DNA of 64,000 nucleotides from positions 680,001 to 744,000 of the forward strand of contig JAODUO010000030.1 of NCBI GenBank assembly GCA_025642075.2. The letters are read 5' to 3'. The notes under the pieces are model-generated. The model was not told the DNA's origin. It saw only the letters and a list, made by a program, of their open reading frames with translations, and ran no database searches. A program made the position numbers and the translations under genes. This DNA comes from Ridgeia piscesae (lineage: Eukaryota > Annelida > Polychaeta > Sabellida > Siboglinidae). This document shows, piece after piece, positions 1 through 53,510 of this stretch; within the stretch, counting starts at the first letter, position 1, and each line of letters begins with the position of its first letter.

Positions 1-26
1 CTCCGAAGACGGCGGAGCGATGTCAT
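1..26 (-). CDS. Possible 5' coding end of a divergent gene (partial)
   Basis: On the minus strand an ATG at 26-24 opens a frame that runs off the window edge after about eight codons (Met-Thr-Ser-Leu-Arg-Arg-Leu-Arg). The frame is too short to identify. The only support is context: two CRE-like sites lie about 250-275 bp upstream in the minus orientation, and NAA30 is transcribed away from it. It could equally be a chance ATG. Confidence 0.2.
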
Positions 27-276
27 CGCTGAAACCAAGAGATCGCAGAAGCTGAAGTTGTGATGAAGGGACAACCCGTTTTAAAGAGCACCTCCCTCGT
101 CTTTAAATGTTTTGATCCCTCTGTGCGAGAGAATGACAGCGTGACAGCTGCAGAGTTGTTTGGCGAGCCTCAAGCGATACAAATAGTGCAGCGCAAAACA
201 CCGAGTCGTAAAATAGAGAAAGATTGATAAAGGTGCATAACTGCATACGCAGGTGCAGCACAAGCCACGCCACTGC

Positions 277-300
277 TACGTCACAGCGTGTCCTACGTCA
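277..300. promoter_or_regulatory. Pair of CRE-like TACGTCA sites
   Basis: TACGTCA occurs at 277-283 and again at 294-300, the same orientation 17 bp apart. This is the half-conserved CRE/ATF binding motif. The position fits a promoter of the possible minus-strand gene at the window edge. No other core promoter element was found, so function is inferred. Confidence 0.3.
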
Positions 301-475
301 CTCGGCGGTCAGACATTAGTATTTGTGACTTGTGTCCACTGTGCGATATCAACCCAAAGTAAAGATATTATGGGAAAGGCTATATATTTAGTAGGTAGAT
401 ATACATACTGAAGCGTAACCAAATTTAATAAGCATATCCCTATACGCACATACGCACGCAATATGCCACACACGT

Positions 476-536
476 GTACACACAGCACACGGAAGTACTC
501 ACAGCACGCATACAAACGCACGCACGCACACGCACA

Positions 537-618
<82 letters not shown>

Positions 619-680
619 TACATACGCACACCTATGTATCCATCCAAACACGCACGCACGCACCCACACGCACGCGCGCA
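476..680. repeat. Compound microsatellite (CA/CGCA and TA)
   Basis: CACA and CGCA tetranucleotide-like repeats flank a pure TA run at about 568-611 and resume to about 680. Several open frames of 60-116 codons across this block encode only Tyr-Ile, Cys-Val or Arg-Thr-His dipeptide strings and are not genes. Confidence 0.9.
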
Positions 681-699
681 CGTAACTGGTTGTACTTCG

Positions 700-2220
700 A
701 GGCCAGGCTTTCCATCAATTCTAGCCCTGTATGTGTGCTGTATTATGTAGCCCTGGGGGTGTGCTGGCTGTACTAGTTAGTAGCGTCCTCACAAGACACG
801 GGTTGTTGTTCTGCACTAATCGTCTATACAAGCCGTGGAAGTGAGTGGAGCCGAAATATAAAATTATAGCAGTTGACTAACAAAATCATGTTCCCAGAAC
901 GTTACCAGAACGTTATTTGCTATGTTACTTGTGTGTATGTGTAATAAATTATGTATGTTAGCGTTTCCGGAACGTTATGTGTTTGCTGGCCTGTCGCTGA
1001 TTACGTTAGTACCAGTCTTCACTACCCCTGGCACATCTCTTTATAAAACTTCTCTTTTAGCCTCAGCCAATGAAATCGTCCACGTTCGAGGAGAGTGGTC
1101 GACCTCCTGTTATGTGATATAACTTTGGGTGATTTAAGTCACACGCTGGTCATGATACATGCAATGTTTCGGATGCAAATTGGTAATTATTGGCATTCCC
1201 ACCAATCGTATATCCGTCTTCGAGGCAGGTAGGTACCCCGACTTGCTGTATTCTCACTGCTGACGCACTAGCGACTGACGAAGTCAATTGCTATAATTTA
1301 TACACACACAAACACACACACACACTCGCAAACACATTATTAAGACACGTTAAATAGTTACTGCACCAATAATACGTTACCCCCCCGAGTATATAAGTTA
1401 CGAACTGTTGTGGAAAATGCCCAATATTGGACACATTATAATAATAATTATCAGTTTAACAACATGATTTCAGACTCAGTGTAATTGTGGTCGCATGCTG
1501 TGTTCAGCTCCAGTAAAACAGTTTGAATGTATTTTATATAGGTTAGTTATATCAGTTATTATTTATATTTCGCATGCGTCACACTCACTGGATTTCGTTT
1601 CTTTACTTCATGTGTCGGTTTTTCATTAGGCTTTATATGTGGTACATCGCCGTGTATATTATATATTATTACAACAATGCCATGTCTATTTAATTTTAGT
1701 TTCTCTTGTTCAGTTTCCGCACAGCATTAATTTATATATAATTTTTGATGTATTCATGTTTTACGTGTACTTTATATGTTATATTTATTTCTTATAATGT
1801 TTTAATGTTGTCAACGCTATATTGAACAGAGTTTGTATATTGGATGTTTATATAGTGTCTAAATAAAGTGTATTATTATTTATTAATAATTTTCTAGTTC
1901 GAATCTGCTTATTTCCACGGTTTGCGGAGACTACCAGCTGTGTGCGTGTGCACCCGTGAGTGTGCGCATGTGTTGTTTAATTACTTTTTTATTCGTAGAT
2001 CGTAGTTACGTGCTTACAATACAACCTCTGTGCTTTTTTTAAATTAAATGAATATAATATAACACAACCCACCCCTGTGTTAGCCTAATACTATATATAT
2101 AATTATATTATCGTTGTAGTTGTTTGTCGGTACATCTGGCTGCGACCGCGAGGTAGAATTTTAAAAAGCGCAGTCTCGCGAGTACAATATGTTGGCACAT
2201 TACTGAAGGCGCATGCGTTG
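700..2220. other. Intergenic DNA without recognised genes
   Basis: No frame here shows protein-family similarity that I recognise. The stretch holds a short CA repeat near 1293-1326, a C run near 1381, and a T-rich segment ending with AATAAA at about 1862. That segment could be the 3' tail of an old transcript or retroposon but has no coding support. Confidence 0.5.
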
Positions 2221-2225
2221 TCTGA

Positions 2226-2377
2226 TAAACAAAATGGCGGTGTCGTGATAGTAATGTAAATTGTGTTTGACTTGGAATTTCTACGGTTTTTGTTGTTTTT
2301 CTGTTCAATGTGAAGTTTAATTTAATACCACACGTGCTAGAACTCAACCATACTAGTGTTGTAACAATATCGTGCTC
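2226..2377 (+). promoter_or_regulatory. Likely TATA-less NAA30 promoter and 5' UTR
   Basis: The stretch AAAATGGCGG at about 2230-2239 matches the YY1-type motif common just downstream of TATA-less housekeeping start sites. The NAA30 start codon follows about 140 bp later. I see no TATA box. The transcription start is inferred. Confidence 0.4.
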
Positions 2378-5300
2378 ATGGCAGACGAAGAGCGTTCACA
2401 AAATCACGAAGCGCAACATGCAAACTGTTCGAATATGGCTGTTGCCTGTGACAGCCGTAACTCGTGTGGCACATTGGAACATTCGATCACCAATAATAAG
2501 ACGTCCGGTCGGAAAGTTGCCACTCAGTCGAATGGGTACATTAAACACAATTACGATGAAAACAAATTAATACATGCTGTGAATGAAAATGCGTCGGGCT
2601 TTAGGAAAGCAGACGTTTCATGTAGCACAGAAAGTGACAGCCAATCAAAAGATCCTGGAACTACAGCATTTGATGTGTCATATCAAGAGAAAATCGAAAG
2701 TAAAGTTGAGACTAGTTGCTGCAAAGTTGAACCTGACAATGTACATAATTGTTGTGATGGCACAGAACTGTCTGCTGCTACAAATTACGTGGATGGTATT
2801 ACCGACCAACTGTCACACTCTAGCTTATCAGACTCCACTACAACCCTTACTGCACGAAAGGATGTTCATCGAGACATAGAATACGTTGTGTATGAGTCGG
2901 AACTACAAATGCCAGACATCATGAGGCTAATAACGAAGGACCTCTCTGAACCATATTCAATTTATACATACAGATACTTCATACATAACTGGCCAAAGCT
3001 GTGCTTTCTGGCAAGTATTCATGCTTTTTATCCAGTGATATTATACAATTTTTTTATATTCTATGGTTAAATTTCATGAAGCCTTTAACCAAATTAATTT
3101 TCGGATGCTAACAAAAAAAGGTTTCAAGTTGTACAAGTGCTTAAAATTAAATTCTTCTGGGAGATGAACCACTACAAAGAGTGAATAAATTTATAAAAAC
3201 TAATATGAACATGAATATATTTGGATAAGTTTGTATTTTTGACAGTATTAATTAACTGGTGATGATAATTTGTTTTATACATGTCTTCCTTGGTGATTGA
3301 TTATTGTCGTGCTGGTAATATAAAACTCTTTCAACTAAAGTTGTTATGTCCATGAACTAACAGCTATCAACAACTGGTGTTTTGGGGTTTCCCTTGTTAA
3401 CCATCGCTAATTAACCCTTTACCTTCAAGTACGAAGTCCGATTGCCTATTGTAAATTCAAGTCAGTCTTTGATTACTATCACAATCCAAGAGTTCACTGT
3501 TCACTATTCCATTGTTTACCATCCAGACTGCTTAAACTGCCCTTGGCATAAATGTAAGAGTCCATAGTTTAGAAGACAATGCATCAAATGCTTAATTGGC
3601 TAATTATTTAATAATACGTTTAATATCTTTTAACTTGAATGTAGTATGTTTACACTGCATACAGCATTGAACATTACTTTACAGGTGTTAATGGTATTAT
3701 TCAAACAGTGGTTTGATAATTATATCGCAGTTGGGTTGTCAAGATGTTTTAATACATGTTACACACTTTTACAATAAAAACAAGTTTTGTACATTTAACA
3801 TTGTTATAGAATAATGGAATTGTTATGTACAATTTAATAATATGGGCCTTTATGTGGTATTGCCACAGTTAACCAGTCTTGCTACCAAAGTCCAGGCATG
3901 GCACACTGTACAAATATCCCACACACAGCAGAGATGTATTTGATTGTGATAGGACTACTGGTAGTCAATACAACTTTTTCCCATTTCAATAAGAATTTGG
4001 TTTTAAATGAAAAAAATTACTATAATGTTTTTTTCATCACACAAGTAAACTATGAATGATAATTTATGTGAATGGAAGAGGAATACTTGTGATGTTGGGC
4101 AGACAAAACCTAAAGTTTTTGCAGATTTATTGATGGTGAGTTTCTATAAGAATGCTGGAAACACTGGCTGGTTGCGCAGATATTTAAAATTAAATGTATT
4201 TTAAGAAATACAGATTTCTACCAAAAGAACAGGCGAGGAATAATGATAGAAGTATATTATCTGTTGCAGGCTATGGATGGGGACAAGTGTGTTGGTGCCA
4301 TCGTGTGCAAACTGGATATGCACAAGAAGATGGTGAGAAGAGGATACATCGCCATGTTGGCAATTGACAATGATGTCAGGAGACGTGGCATTGGTCGGTC
4401 TGGCAGACGCTGTCACCATCTTAATGTTTCTGTTTTGAGCACAAAAGTAAACTACCAAGGATGAACCAGTTATTTTGTAACAATTGTTTTTTATTTAAAT
4501 GAAAACGGAGATGGTTATTAGATAGCTGTATCTAATAATGGTTTATAAACTGTCAATAGTTAGCTCTCTTAGCCCATTTTATCCAGAATACGATTCTAGT
4601 CGTAGTTACCCTTTTTATCCGGAATACGATTCTAGTCGTAGTTTGCACTTGACATGGCTTCCCTGCACTCTGATGTTTTGGAATCCCATTGGCTGGTTAA
4701 CACAGAATGACGTCAGTATATCGGGATCACTAGGAAACCCATATTTTCAACCCATGAGTGCTTCTTTGGGTATTTGCAGTACAAAGGGGGTACCCCCAAG
4801 CTAAAGTGAAATCAAAGATGGGGTCGAGTCGCAAAGACCGTTAAATGTTGACGTATTTTGAAGGATAACTCCACTAATTTACTTCATACTGGTGATGACA
4901 AGAAGGCAGACAAGTGGATAGACGATATAAGATGGACGGTTATGGTATTTGATGCGACATTTGTCCATGAAGACATACTTTGAAGCCATCGAAGTGGGGT
5001 CAACCGACAACGGCATCCATTTTCGCCCACGCCATATTTTTGGCGCCAACAAAGTTTAGATTATTTCCAACGACGGTAACTACTTCATAAATAAAGTGAC
5101 GTTGAAATGTTGACCAAAGTTGTTACTTTAGAGTACTTCTTTATTAGTTATAAGAAATGAGCCACAGAATTATACATCGTTGACAGAAAATATTTCACAA
5201 ATTTGCATAATTCCGCTTAGCGGTGCCACACGTTGGCGCTTAAATCGACTGACATGGGGGTATTACAAACAATTTTACATAATGAGATTATTATCCAAGA

Positions 5301-7090
5301 TGTATGGACAAGTTGTATACCTTTATTTTCAGCAGAGACTAATGCATAAAATAAACTCTTGCTCGTTGACATGTTGCCTCCTTCATGGCGAAAATGTCAG
5401 GTGAAAAGTAATGTGACAAACCTCAACATAGGTTTGAATTTATTTGGCATGTTTTGCCATATGCCACATATAATATATATTATAAAACTATGAGTTTGTT
5501 GATGCGACTTGATAGTTTATTTTATCTAGTTTCTAAAGGTATATCACATTTAAAAATTGATTGAGAAATAATAAAGTTATGTCCATTTTAAATGAAGGCC
5601 AGTCATTTTTTAATGCTGACAGATTGGTTTGAGGAAATGATCAGGAACTGGCTGCAACTCGTTCTTCACTAGCTTCAGGATAAAATGGGTTAGGGATCAT
5701 CTCAGAATGTTGATTTCTGATATCAGTTGAAATTACCTTGTTTTGGGGTAATAGGGGTCAGAGGCAGTTTTGTCTGGTGTTGGACATCAATATTTTATAT
5801 TTACGTTTCATGCTGATACTGATGCATAGTGTTAATAAATAAGTGTTATGTTAGTGCCATCATATCAGTGTTCATCAACATTCGTCTGAGGGGTCAGAGG
5901 TTGGACGATTGCGTATGGTGTGTAGGTTCAGTGGGACAGTTGAAATTCAATTAATAACACGATTGATACTGATCATCAACTCAACTTAACCCTTGCATTC
6001 TTTGTGTGTGTATTTGGCTTGGTGTGGGTATTGTAACTTCTCTTGTAGAATAATGACAATCTTGTTTATTGTAGGTTCCAATTTGGTGTTGAAGGCAATA
6101 AAAGCAATGGTGACAGACGACTGTGATGAGGTAGGTGATGGAAGATATCGTTTATAAAGTAAAAACAATTAAACCTCTTTACTGGTAAAAAAACCTGATA
6201 GTTACTAACATTAAAGAACTTGAACATAAAAAATGGTGGGCAGTACCCCTTCCAGACATGGGGTCAAATACATTGAAATGTATTTATGTTTTCAAATACT
6301 TTTCCTTTTCAGGATGTATTACTATGTCTATGTAGGTAAAAGAAAAGTAACTCGTATATTGAGGTCACTACCAGGGCCATGGGAACACCTGCTGTTAAGT
6401 GTCTTCATCAGTAATTAGCACTGTTGGGTGAAGTTGCGGTGAAGGGAATCAGTTTGGTTCGGAACTACATGTTATCTTAAAACAGAAATGTTGATACTGA
6501 CAGTGTATTTAAAAAAAGTATTTGAAAGAATTTGAAAAAGTCAAATACTTTAGGACAGTATTTAAATACAAATACTTTTCACTCCTAAAGGTCAAATACA
6601 AATACTTTGACTTTTTTTAATGCTTTCAAATACAAATGTATTTGACCCCATGTCTGACCCCTTCAAATTGGTTCCAGTATTAAGAATGTTATATTAAAAT
6701 AATAAATAAAAATAGAACAGAAAAAATCCTCCATCAACATTGTGTTTGGTAAACATTTGACAGATGTTAGTACAGACTACAGGAAATACCAGGTACATGC
6801 TGATTTACAAATTTAAAGCATTTTAAAACTAATACAAATTTGCGTATGTTAAATAAAATCAGTTGAAATAAAATAAATTTATTAATTATGACTAAAGTCA
6901 AAATGAAAAATTTGCATCGTTAAATGTTGTTTTTCTTATTTTCACTCACCAGGTGGTGTTGGAGACTGAGGTGACAAACAAAGCGGCCTTGCGGCTTTAC
7001 GAGAACCTGGGCTTCGTGCACGACAAGCGACTCTTTCGATATTACTTGAATGGTGTCGATGCACTGCGACTGAAGCTTTGGCTCCGATGA
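2378..7090 (+). CDS. NAA30: NAA30, NatC N-alpha-acetyltransferase catalytic subunit (4 exons)
   Basis: Exons are 2378-3010, 4270-4393, 6075-6130 and 6953-7090 (stop TGA); phases fit and give about 316 residues, against 362 in human. Residues 1-167 are low-complexity, rich in Ser, Thr, Asp and Asn, like the disordered tail of the family. The GNAT domain begins near 168 with [20 protein letters not shown], continues with [13 protein letters not shown] and RRGYIAMLA, has the acetyl-CoA loop RRRGIG at about 248-253, and ends in [27 protein letters not shown]30 is the catalytic subunit of NatC, working with NAA35 and NAA38 on ribosomes; it acetylates Met followed by a hydrophobic residue. ATG 2378 is chosen because the upstream in-frame codons run only to a GTG. 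The first donor is GC rather than GT. Introns carry two MITEs. Confidence 0.97.
3009..3016 (+). promoter_or_regulatory. GC-type 5' splice site of NAA30 intron 1
   Basis: Family alignment needs the junction CFL|AMDG. The only way to join it in frame is to end exon 1 at 3010 (CTG) and begin the intron with GCAAGT; the acceptor is TTGCAG at 4264-4269. GCAAGT is the strong consensus of the minor GC-AG class. The nearest GT, at 3015-3016, would leave the wrong phase. Confidence 0.8.
3011..4269 (+). other. NAA30 intron 1
   Basis: About 1.26 kb of AT-rich sequence between the GC donor and a TTGCAG acceptor. No gene, long repeat or mobile element was recognised in it. Confidence 0.75.
4573..5689. 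mobile_element. piggyBac-like non-autonomous element with TTAG duplications
   Basis: Perfect 12-bp terminal inverted repeats CCCATTTTATCC (4573-4584) and GGATAAAATGGG (5678-5689) are each flanked by TTAG (4569-4572 and 5690-5693). Ends starting CCC and finishing GGG with a 4-bp TTAR target resemble piggyBac, whose usual target is TTAA. A roughly 36-bp tandem duplication of the left end lies just inside it (about 4575-4645). No transposase frame is present in the roughly 1.1 kb. It lies in NAA30 intron 2. Confidence 0.65.
6253..6656. mobile_element. hAT-type MITE with intact 8-bp target duplication
   Basis: The element begins CAGACATGGGGTCAAATAC and ends with its inverse (…GACCCCATGTCTG). It is flanked by a perfect 8-bp direct repeat ACCCCTTC at 6245-6252 and 6657-6664. 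The interior is made of AAATACTTT and AAATACAAAT motifs. An 8-bp duplication and CAG…CTG ends are hallmarks of hAT transposons; at 404 bp it has no coding capacity. It lies in NAA30 intron 3. Confidence 0.85.
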
Positions 7091-8115
7091 GCTAACAAAA
7101 TAGTAGTTGCACTAGCACGTTATCCGGCATGTACAACTTGGGTGTGCATAAAGGAGTGATCGGCGACAGTGTTGTGGCAGTGTAGAAACGTTCAACATTA
7201 TGTGGTCATCATTTGCGTGGTTGCGAGAACGTGAATATTTACATAGAAGAGTGAGCCATTTGTTATGTGTTGGGTGTACAGCATGTGTGCAGCTAGCAAG
7301 AAAATCTGCGAATGGATTATGTAACATATTAGCCACCCATTCGTCGGCAGATAAAGACTTGTCAGCAATGTTGCGTTTTTGTCAGCACCTGTCAGTTGGA
7401 ATGTGATGTGTCCTGGGACATTTATATATGGCAACAATCGGTCAGATTCACTGTTGATCCCTGTCAATATCTGTTCACTTGGTTGCTTTTCATGTTTAAC
7501 CCTGTCTTGTGTTTCCGTTGGATTATTTTCCTTTTGTTTTTATGACAAAATCCATGTGTCCATATTTTATATCGGGGTGGTCATGTAACTTCACTGTCCT
7601 ATAAAAATGAAGTGTTTGATTGATTGTCTCACCATGCAGAAAATCACTACAATGCCGCCACCTGTTGAGTGGAAAAGGTATTAATGCACATTGATGATGT
7701 TGTGGATGTCAGAACCTGGCAGTGTGGTGGTTATTTTCCTGGTAACATAACGTCGCACCTATTGAATCAGATGGCTGTGAGTTGTGGTTGTGTGAGCCGT
7801 CTGGGACAGCTCAAAATATTATGACTCACGTGTGGGTGGGTGGGTGGGTGGGTGGTGGCATGAAGCAATATGAAACTATGGATTTTCGACTTGGAGACCA
7901 CCCCTTATATTGGGAAAGCATGATCTGGCTAAATGTGGTAATATATCATTGGGTGTTGTCAGATTTTCACATGAAGTGGTCTTGTGGGGCAGGGCAGATC
8001 TATGTATACCTCAGACCGTCTGCCGTGCACCATCATTACCCCTTTGTACAAGAGACTTACAACTGCGCCTTGGCCGTACTTGGGCGACCAAGTACCATGG
8101 CAATAAAATATGAAT
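7091..8115 (+). other. NAA30 3' UTR with poly(A) signal
   Basis: Non-coding sequence follows the TGA at 7088-7090. A canonical AATAAA is at 8102-8107. A GGGT-repeat tract lies near 7836-7855. The exact 3' end is inferred from the AATAAA. Confidence 0.5.
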
Positions 8116-9796
8116 TTTGACGTTTTGTCAACACTTGGTTACATTTATGCAATACACACACATCGGGTTTGTGGAGTCAAACATGAAGTGATATTTTCAC
8201 TGTATTGGTAATATAGTTGAACTGGTACAGTCCTGTGACCTTGAAATACAGAGAACATGGTCATTCTAGGACATCCCTGTGACAACAGTAAATATAGAGA
8301 AGTTACCAGTAGAATGCTAAAGAGATGAACATGCTTTTCATGTAACTTTGGGCCTCTCCAAAATGTGACCTTAATACTGGCGTTCCACTATAAAATTATC
8401 TGGTACGGTTGGCATAGCAGTAATTAAAAATCAGGAAACGTGATAATCATTTTATATCAGGTTTTGATACTCGTTTATGAATGTTTTCTACTTACATAGA
8501 TGTATAAATTCTGTGCTGCTGCTAAAACACCTGTTTGACAGATGTGGAAAGAGTGCTACTGGTGATGTGGTGACAAATTTGTTCCTTCCATGAAAATGAA
8601 TGTTAACAAAAAACTCAAAGTAAAATTGACAATTACTGAATTCATATAATGTATTACAAGGTGCAAATTGCTTAATTTAGTTTTTATTTCATGCAATACA
8701 AACGTTAGTGGCAGCACAGCACAGTTCTGGGTGTCTAAATTAACATGGAATATGTGTTTGATGAGGAACTGACCATTTTCTTTTGTTGAGTGCTAACAAA
8801 TACGCACGGCAACACCAAACAAAATCTTGCATTTATGCCAGTTTTTCTTGACAGGCTGCCGTGCTGGGTCAATGTACTGTAATATAAATAAATATATTTA
8901 TTATCTGGTGTGCATTTATAATCTATCACAATTATTGTATGATGCAAATTACAGGCTTTAATGCACACCTCTGAAGACTGTCAACACTCCTCAGTTTGTC
9001 TTCAATTGTCCTGACTTCCAGAAGGCTGACATTTCTCACTTGCATCTCACTCTCTCCTCCTTCCATCACCTCCTTCCTTATTTGTATTCTCCCCTCTCTC
9101 CATCCCACTCTAGTTGTCTTCAACAGTTTACACATTTCTTTGTAATTGTTGCAGTCTGTCTGTAGCTTGTGTGTAGTTGAAAGTCTTTGGGGGGTATTGT
9201 TGGAGGTTTCAGAAGGGGGTTGTATGTGAGTCTTAGGGAGGGTGTAATTGGAAATCTGAAGGGGCCCGGTGCAGTTGGCGTTTTGATTGTTGGACACCTG
9301 AATGGGGGGGGGGGAGTGGGGTGAAACGTAAGTAATGTGCCAAATACTAATTAGTTAGTTCATTACGAACTATATCACTGTTCCCACTCCAGCATGGTCA
9401 GTAGCCATGGGAAGTTGAGTCACAACGTTGTAGCGTTTCAATTAAAAAAAGTATCCAGGTGACGTTTCTGCGCATGCGCGATTCAGTCATCATTAGCTAC
9501 CTTCCCACTGAATCTCATATTTAATACATTTTTAGTCTGATATATATCGACCACGATTATGATAGCAAGCGCAAATCACGTGACTGATTTTTTAATATAT
9601 TGCACGAAACTAAGCAACTCTTCACACAATAATCAGAGCAGGATAACGAATAACGCATAGTTTTTATACCACATTATTATATGTTTTGCTGCACATTGAT
9701 GATGTTATGTTTATCGTGCATGCGCAGAAACGTCAATGGACAGTTTATAACAGCCCGAAAAATGTAAGCGCGATAACGCAGCCAACTGACAGATGT

Positions 9797-9860
9797 TGAC
9801 GTCACAGAAGGAAGTGCTGTTGAGCGCGGCCCATGTTTTAGCACGGAAAATGGCAGTGTA
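9797..9860 (+). promoter_or_regulatory. Promoter-like cluster (CRE, ETS, YY1 motifs)
   Basis: A perfect CRE, TGACGTCA, at 9797-9804 is followed by an ETS-like GGAAGTG at about 9811 and by AAAATGGC at about 9847. The grouping is typical of TATA-less promoters. It could drive a distant non-coding first exon of WDR81 or an unannotated transcript; no coding exon follows directly. Confidence 0.3.
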
Positions 9861-10836
9861 TTCTAATAATCATCAGATATATCCTAGAAACGGACATCTT
9901 ATTCAAAGCTGGTCCTTAGTCCAAGGCTTGGAGGCTTCACCATGCTTATGAATACGCCGGCACTTTTAATAACCAATAGTAGGCCTATACAACTAAGTCT
10001 AAAACTAAGGAATGAACATTGCACCACTGTCTATGACTATCCAGACTTGCCCCAATTTTGTAAGAATCCGTATCCGTATAATTAATCAGATCTTCCAGTT
10101 AACTTGCCTAAGTTACTAAGGCCTTTTCAAAACGTTTTTTCCACGGATTTTTAGTATTGCCATATATTGGGGCCAGTACTTAACTGGAAGATTACCGAAG
10201 TTTTACTTAACTTCAGCACGTTTAAACTGCGTACCGAAAAACAGACAGTGTCATTAAATAATGACAATTTATTTCAGCAGTTCGCGCCTATATCGAAGTG
10301 TCACTGGCAAGCGTCAACATTTTGAAATCAGAAAGTCAGGCGATTTAACTGAATTCGGCGTCGCGCTCCATTTCCTATACTGCTTTTTATAACCGTCACG
10401 CGTCTGCCACGCGCCCCGTTCCCATACACCCGTTGAGCCACCTGCCGTAATTTTCAGAACTAAAATCGGTGGTTTAATTCGTTCATTTCGAATCGATTTA
10501 CTTAGTCACTAACAATAAACAATTAATCCATTATGCAGTTTAGTTTTGTGACGCATACAAGGTATAATGTGGTTTAAAAAAATTCTCCATAAATTTTGTT
10601 AAATTCCGTATCAAAACGGAGTACTGCCACTTAAAAAACCGCCAAAATCCGTATCGGATACGGGTAATCCATAGCATGTGGCATGTCTGACTAGCATATC
10701 TCTGAACATTCGTCCTTAAAAATGTACTCGTTGCCCAAATGTTGGGGTCCGACTCACACCGTGGGCTAATACTGCGGCGTTACATAATCTAAACCACGTG
10801 AGCTCGCGTTTATAATTTTATTTACTCTCTGCCTGT

Positions 10837-10844
<8 letters not shown>

Positions 10845-10925
<81 letters not shown>

Positions 10926-10928
10926 ATT
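10845..10928. repeat. (TA)n microsatellite
   Basis: About 80 bp of nearly uninterrupted AT dinucleotide, with one TTA interruption near 10914. Confidence 0.95.
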
Positions 10929-11519
10929 AGTAAAGTAAATAAATCTGAATTTCAAAAAAAATATCCGACAGAAAGCTCGTTTTTATGCAGCCATTATAAA
11001 AAATGCCTTATTTCTACCATTGGTTTGTGATTGTGACGTAAATCGCCAAACGTCCTGCACGAGCCACGAATCAAATAAAACCGTTAGTTTGGTTTCTAGA
11101 CCTTCCCTGCGTCCGGATGCGTAGGTCTAGACTAGAAGTTTCCACATATAGCGGATAAACAGTACGTTTTACAACACATTTGTACGCCATAGATCGATTT
11201 AATGTTAGGTCGGCTAAACGAAATCTATGACTATGTCACCATGATGAACTTCAAAAATCAAGAATGTTTGGCGCCCGAGACGCAAGCAGAACGCGACGGA
11301 GAGGCGAAGCCGAAGGCCAAAGCATGCAAAGGCAAAGGCACCTCAGACATGAGCAGAATCGAGGAGGAAGACTGCATGCCTAGCCATAGTATATTAATTA
11401 CTAATTCATGTGATGGTACGTATATAAAACAATAGACTGAACAATAGAGGCTCATGACGAGTTACGTAGCCTCATTACTGAAACAAAAATATTTTTTCAT
11501 TTCATTATCAGTCGGAACA

Positions 11520-11645
11520 ACTCCGGTAGATGGCGCCAGTTATGCTTGCCTTCAAGCGGAAGATGATCGAAGGGGAGGATGCGTTTTCGTAGGCTAGCGT
11601 TTTCTATGATTTGGTGACAGGAGGCGGCGTTGCATTCAGTCCGAA
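11520..11645 (+). promoter_or_regulatory. Probable WDR81 core promoter and 5' UTR
   Basis: GTAGATGGCGCCA at about 11525-11537 contains a YY1-like ATGGCG core. It lies about 110 bp upstream of the WDR81 initiator ATG at 11646, in a locally GC-richer stretch. There is no TATA box. This is inference from position and motif only. Confidence 0.35.

Positions 11646-53510
<41,865 letters not shown>

Larger units (their letters stand above)
8116..11519. other. NAA30-WDR81 intergenic region
   Basis: No recognised gene. A minus-strand open frame of 121 codons (9297-8932) has mixed, non-repetitive composition but matches no family I know. A run of G lies at about 9304-9313. A TA microsatellite is at 10845-10928. 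An imperfect inverted repeat with arms TCTAGACCT and AGGTCTAGA sits at about 11096-11131. Confidence 0.5.

Noticed and set aside
309..776. Open frames of 60-116 codons on both strands over the CA/TA block
   Set aside because: They are translations of a microsatellite, with dipeptide repeats in all frames.
8932..9297. A 121-codon minus-strand frame
   Set aside because: Its composition is mixed enough to be coding, but no motif was recognised and there is no promoter or splice context, so it is only mentioned in the intergenic entry.
11202..11435. A 77-codon plus-strand frame just upstream of WDR81
   Set aside because: It has no recognised similarity or splice partner. The WDR81 start at 11646 aligns with the human N-terminus and does not need it.
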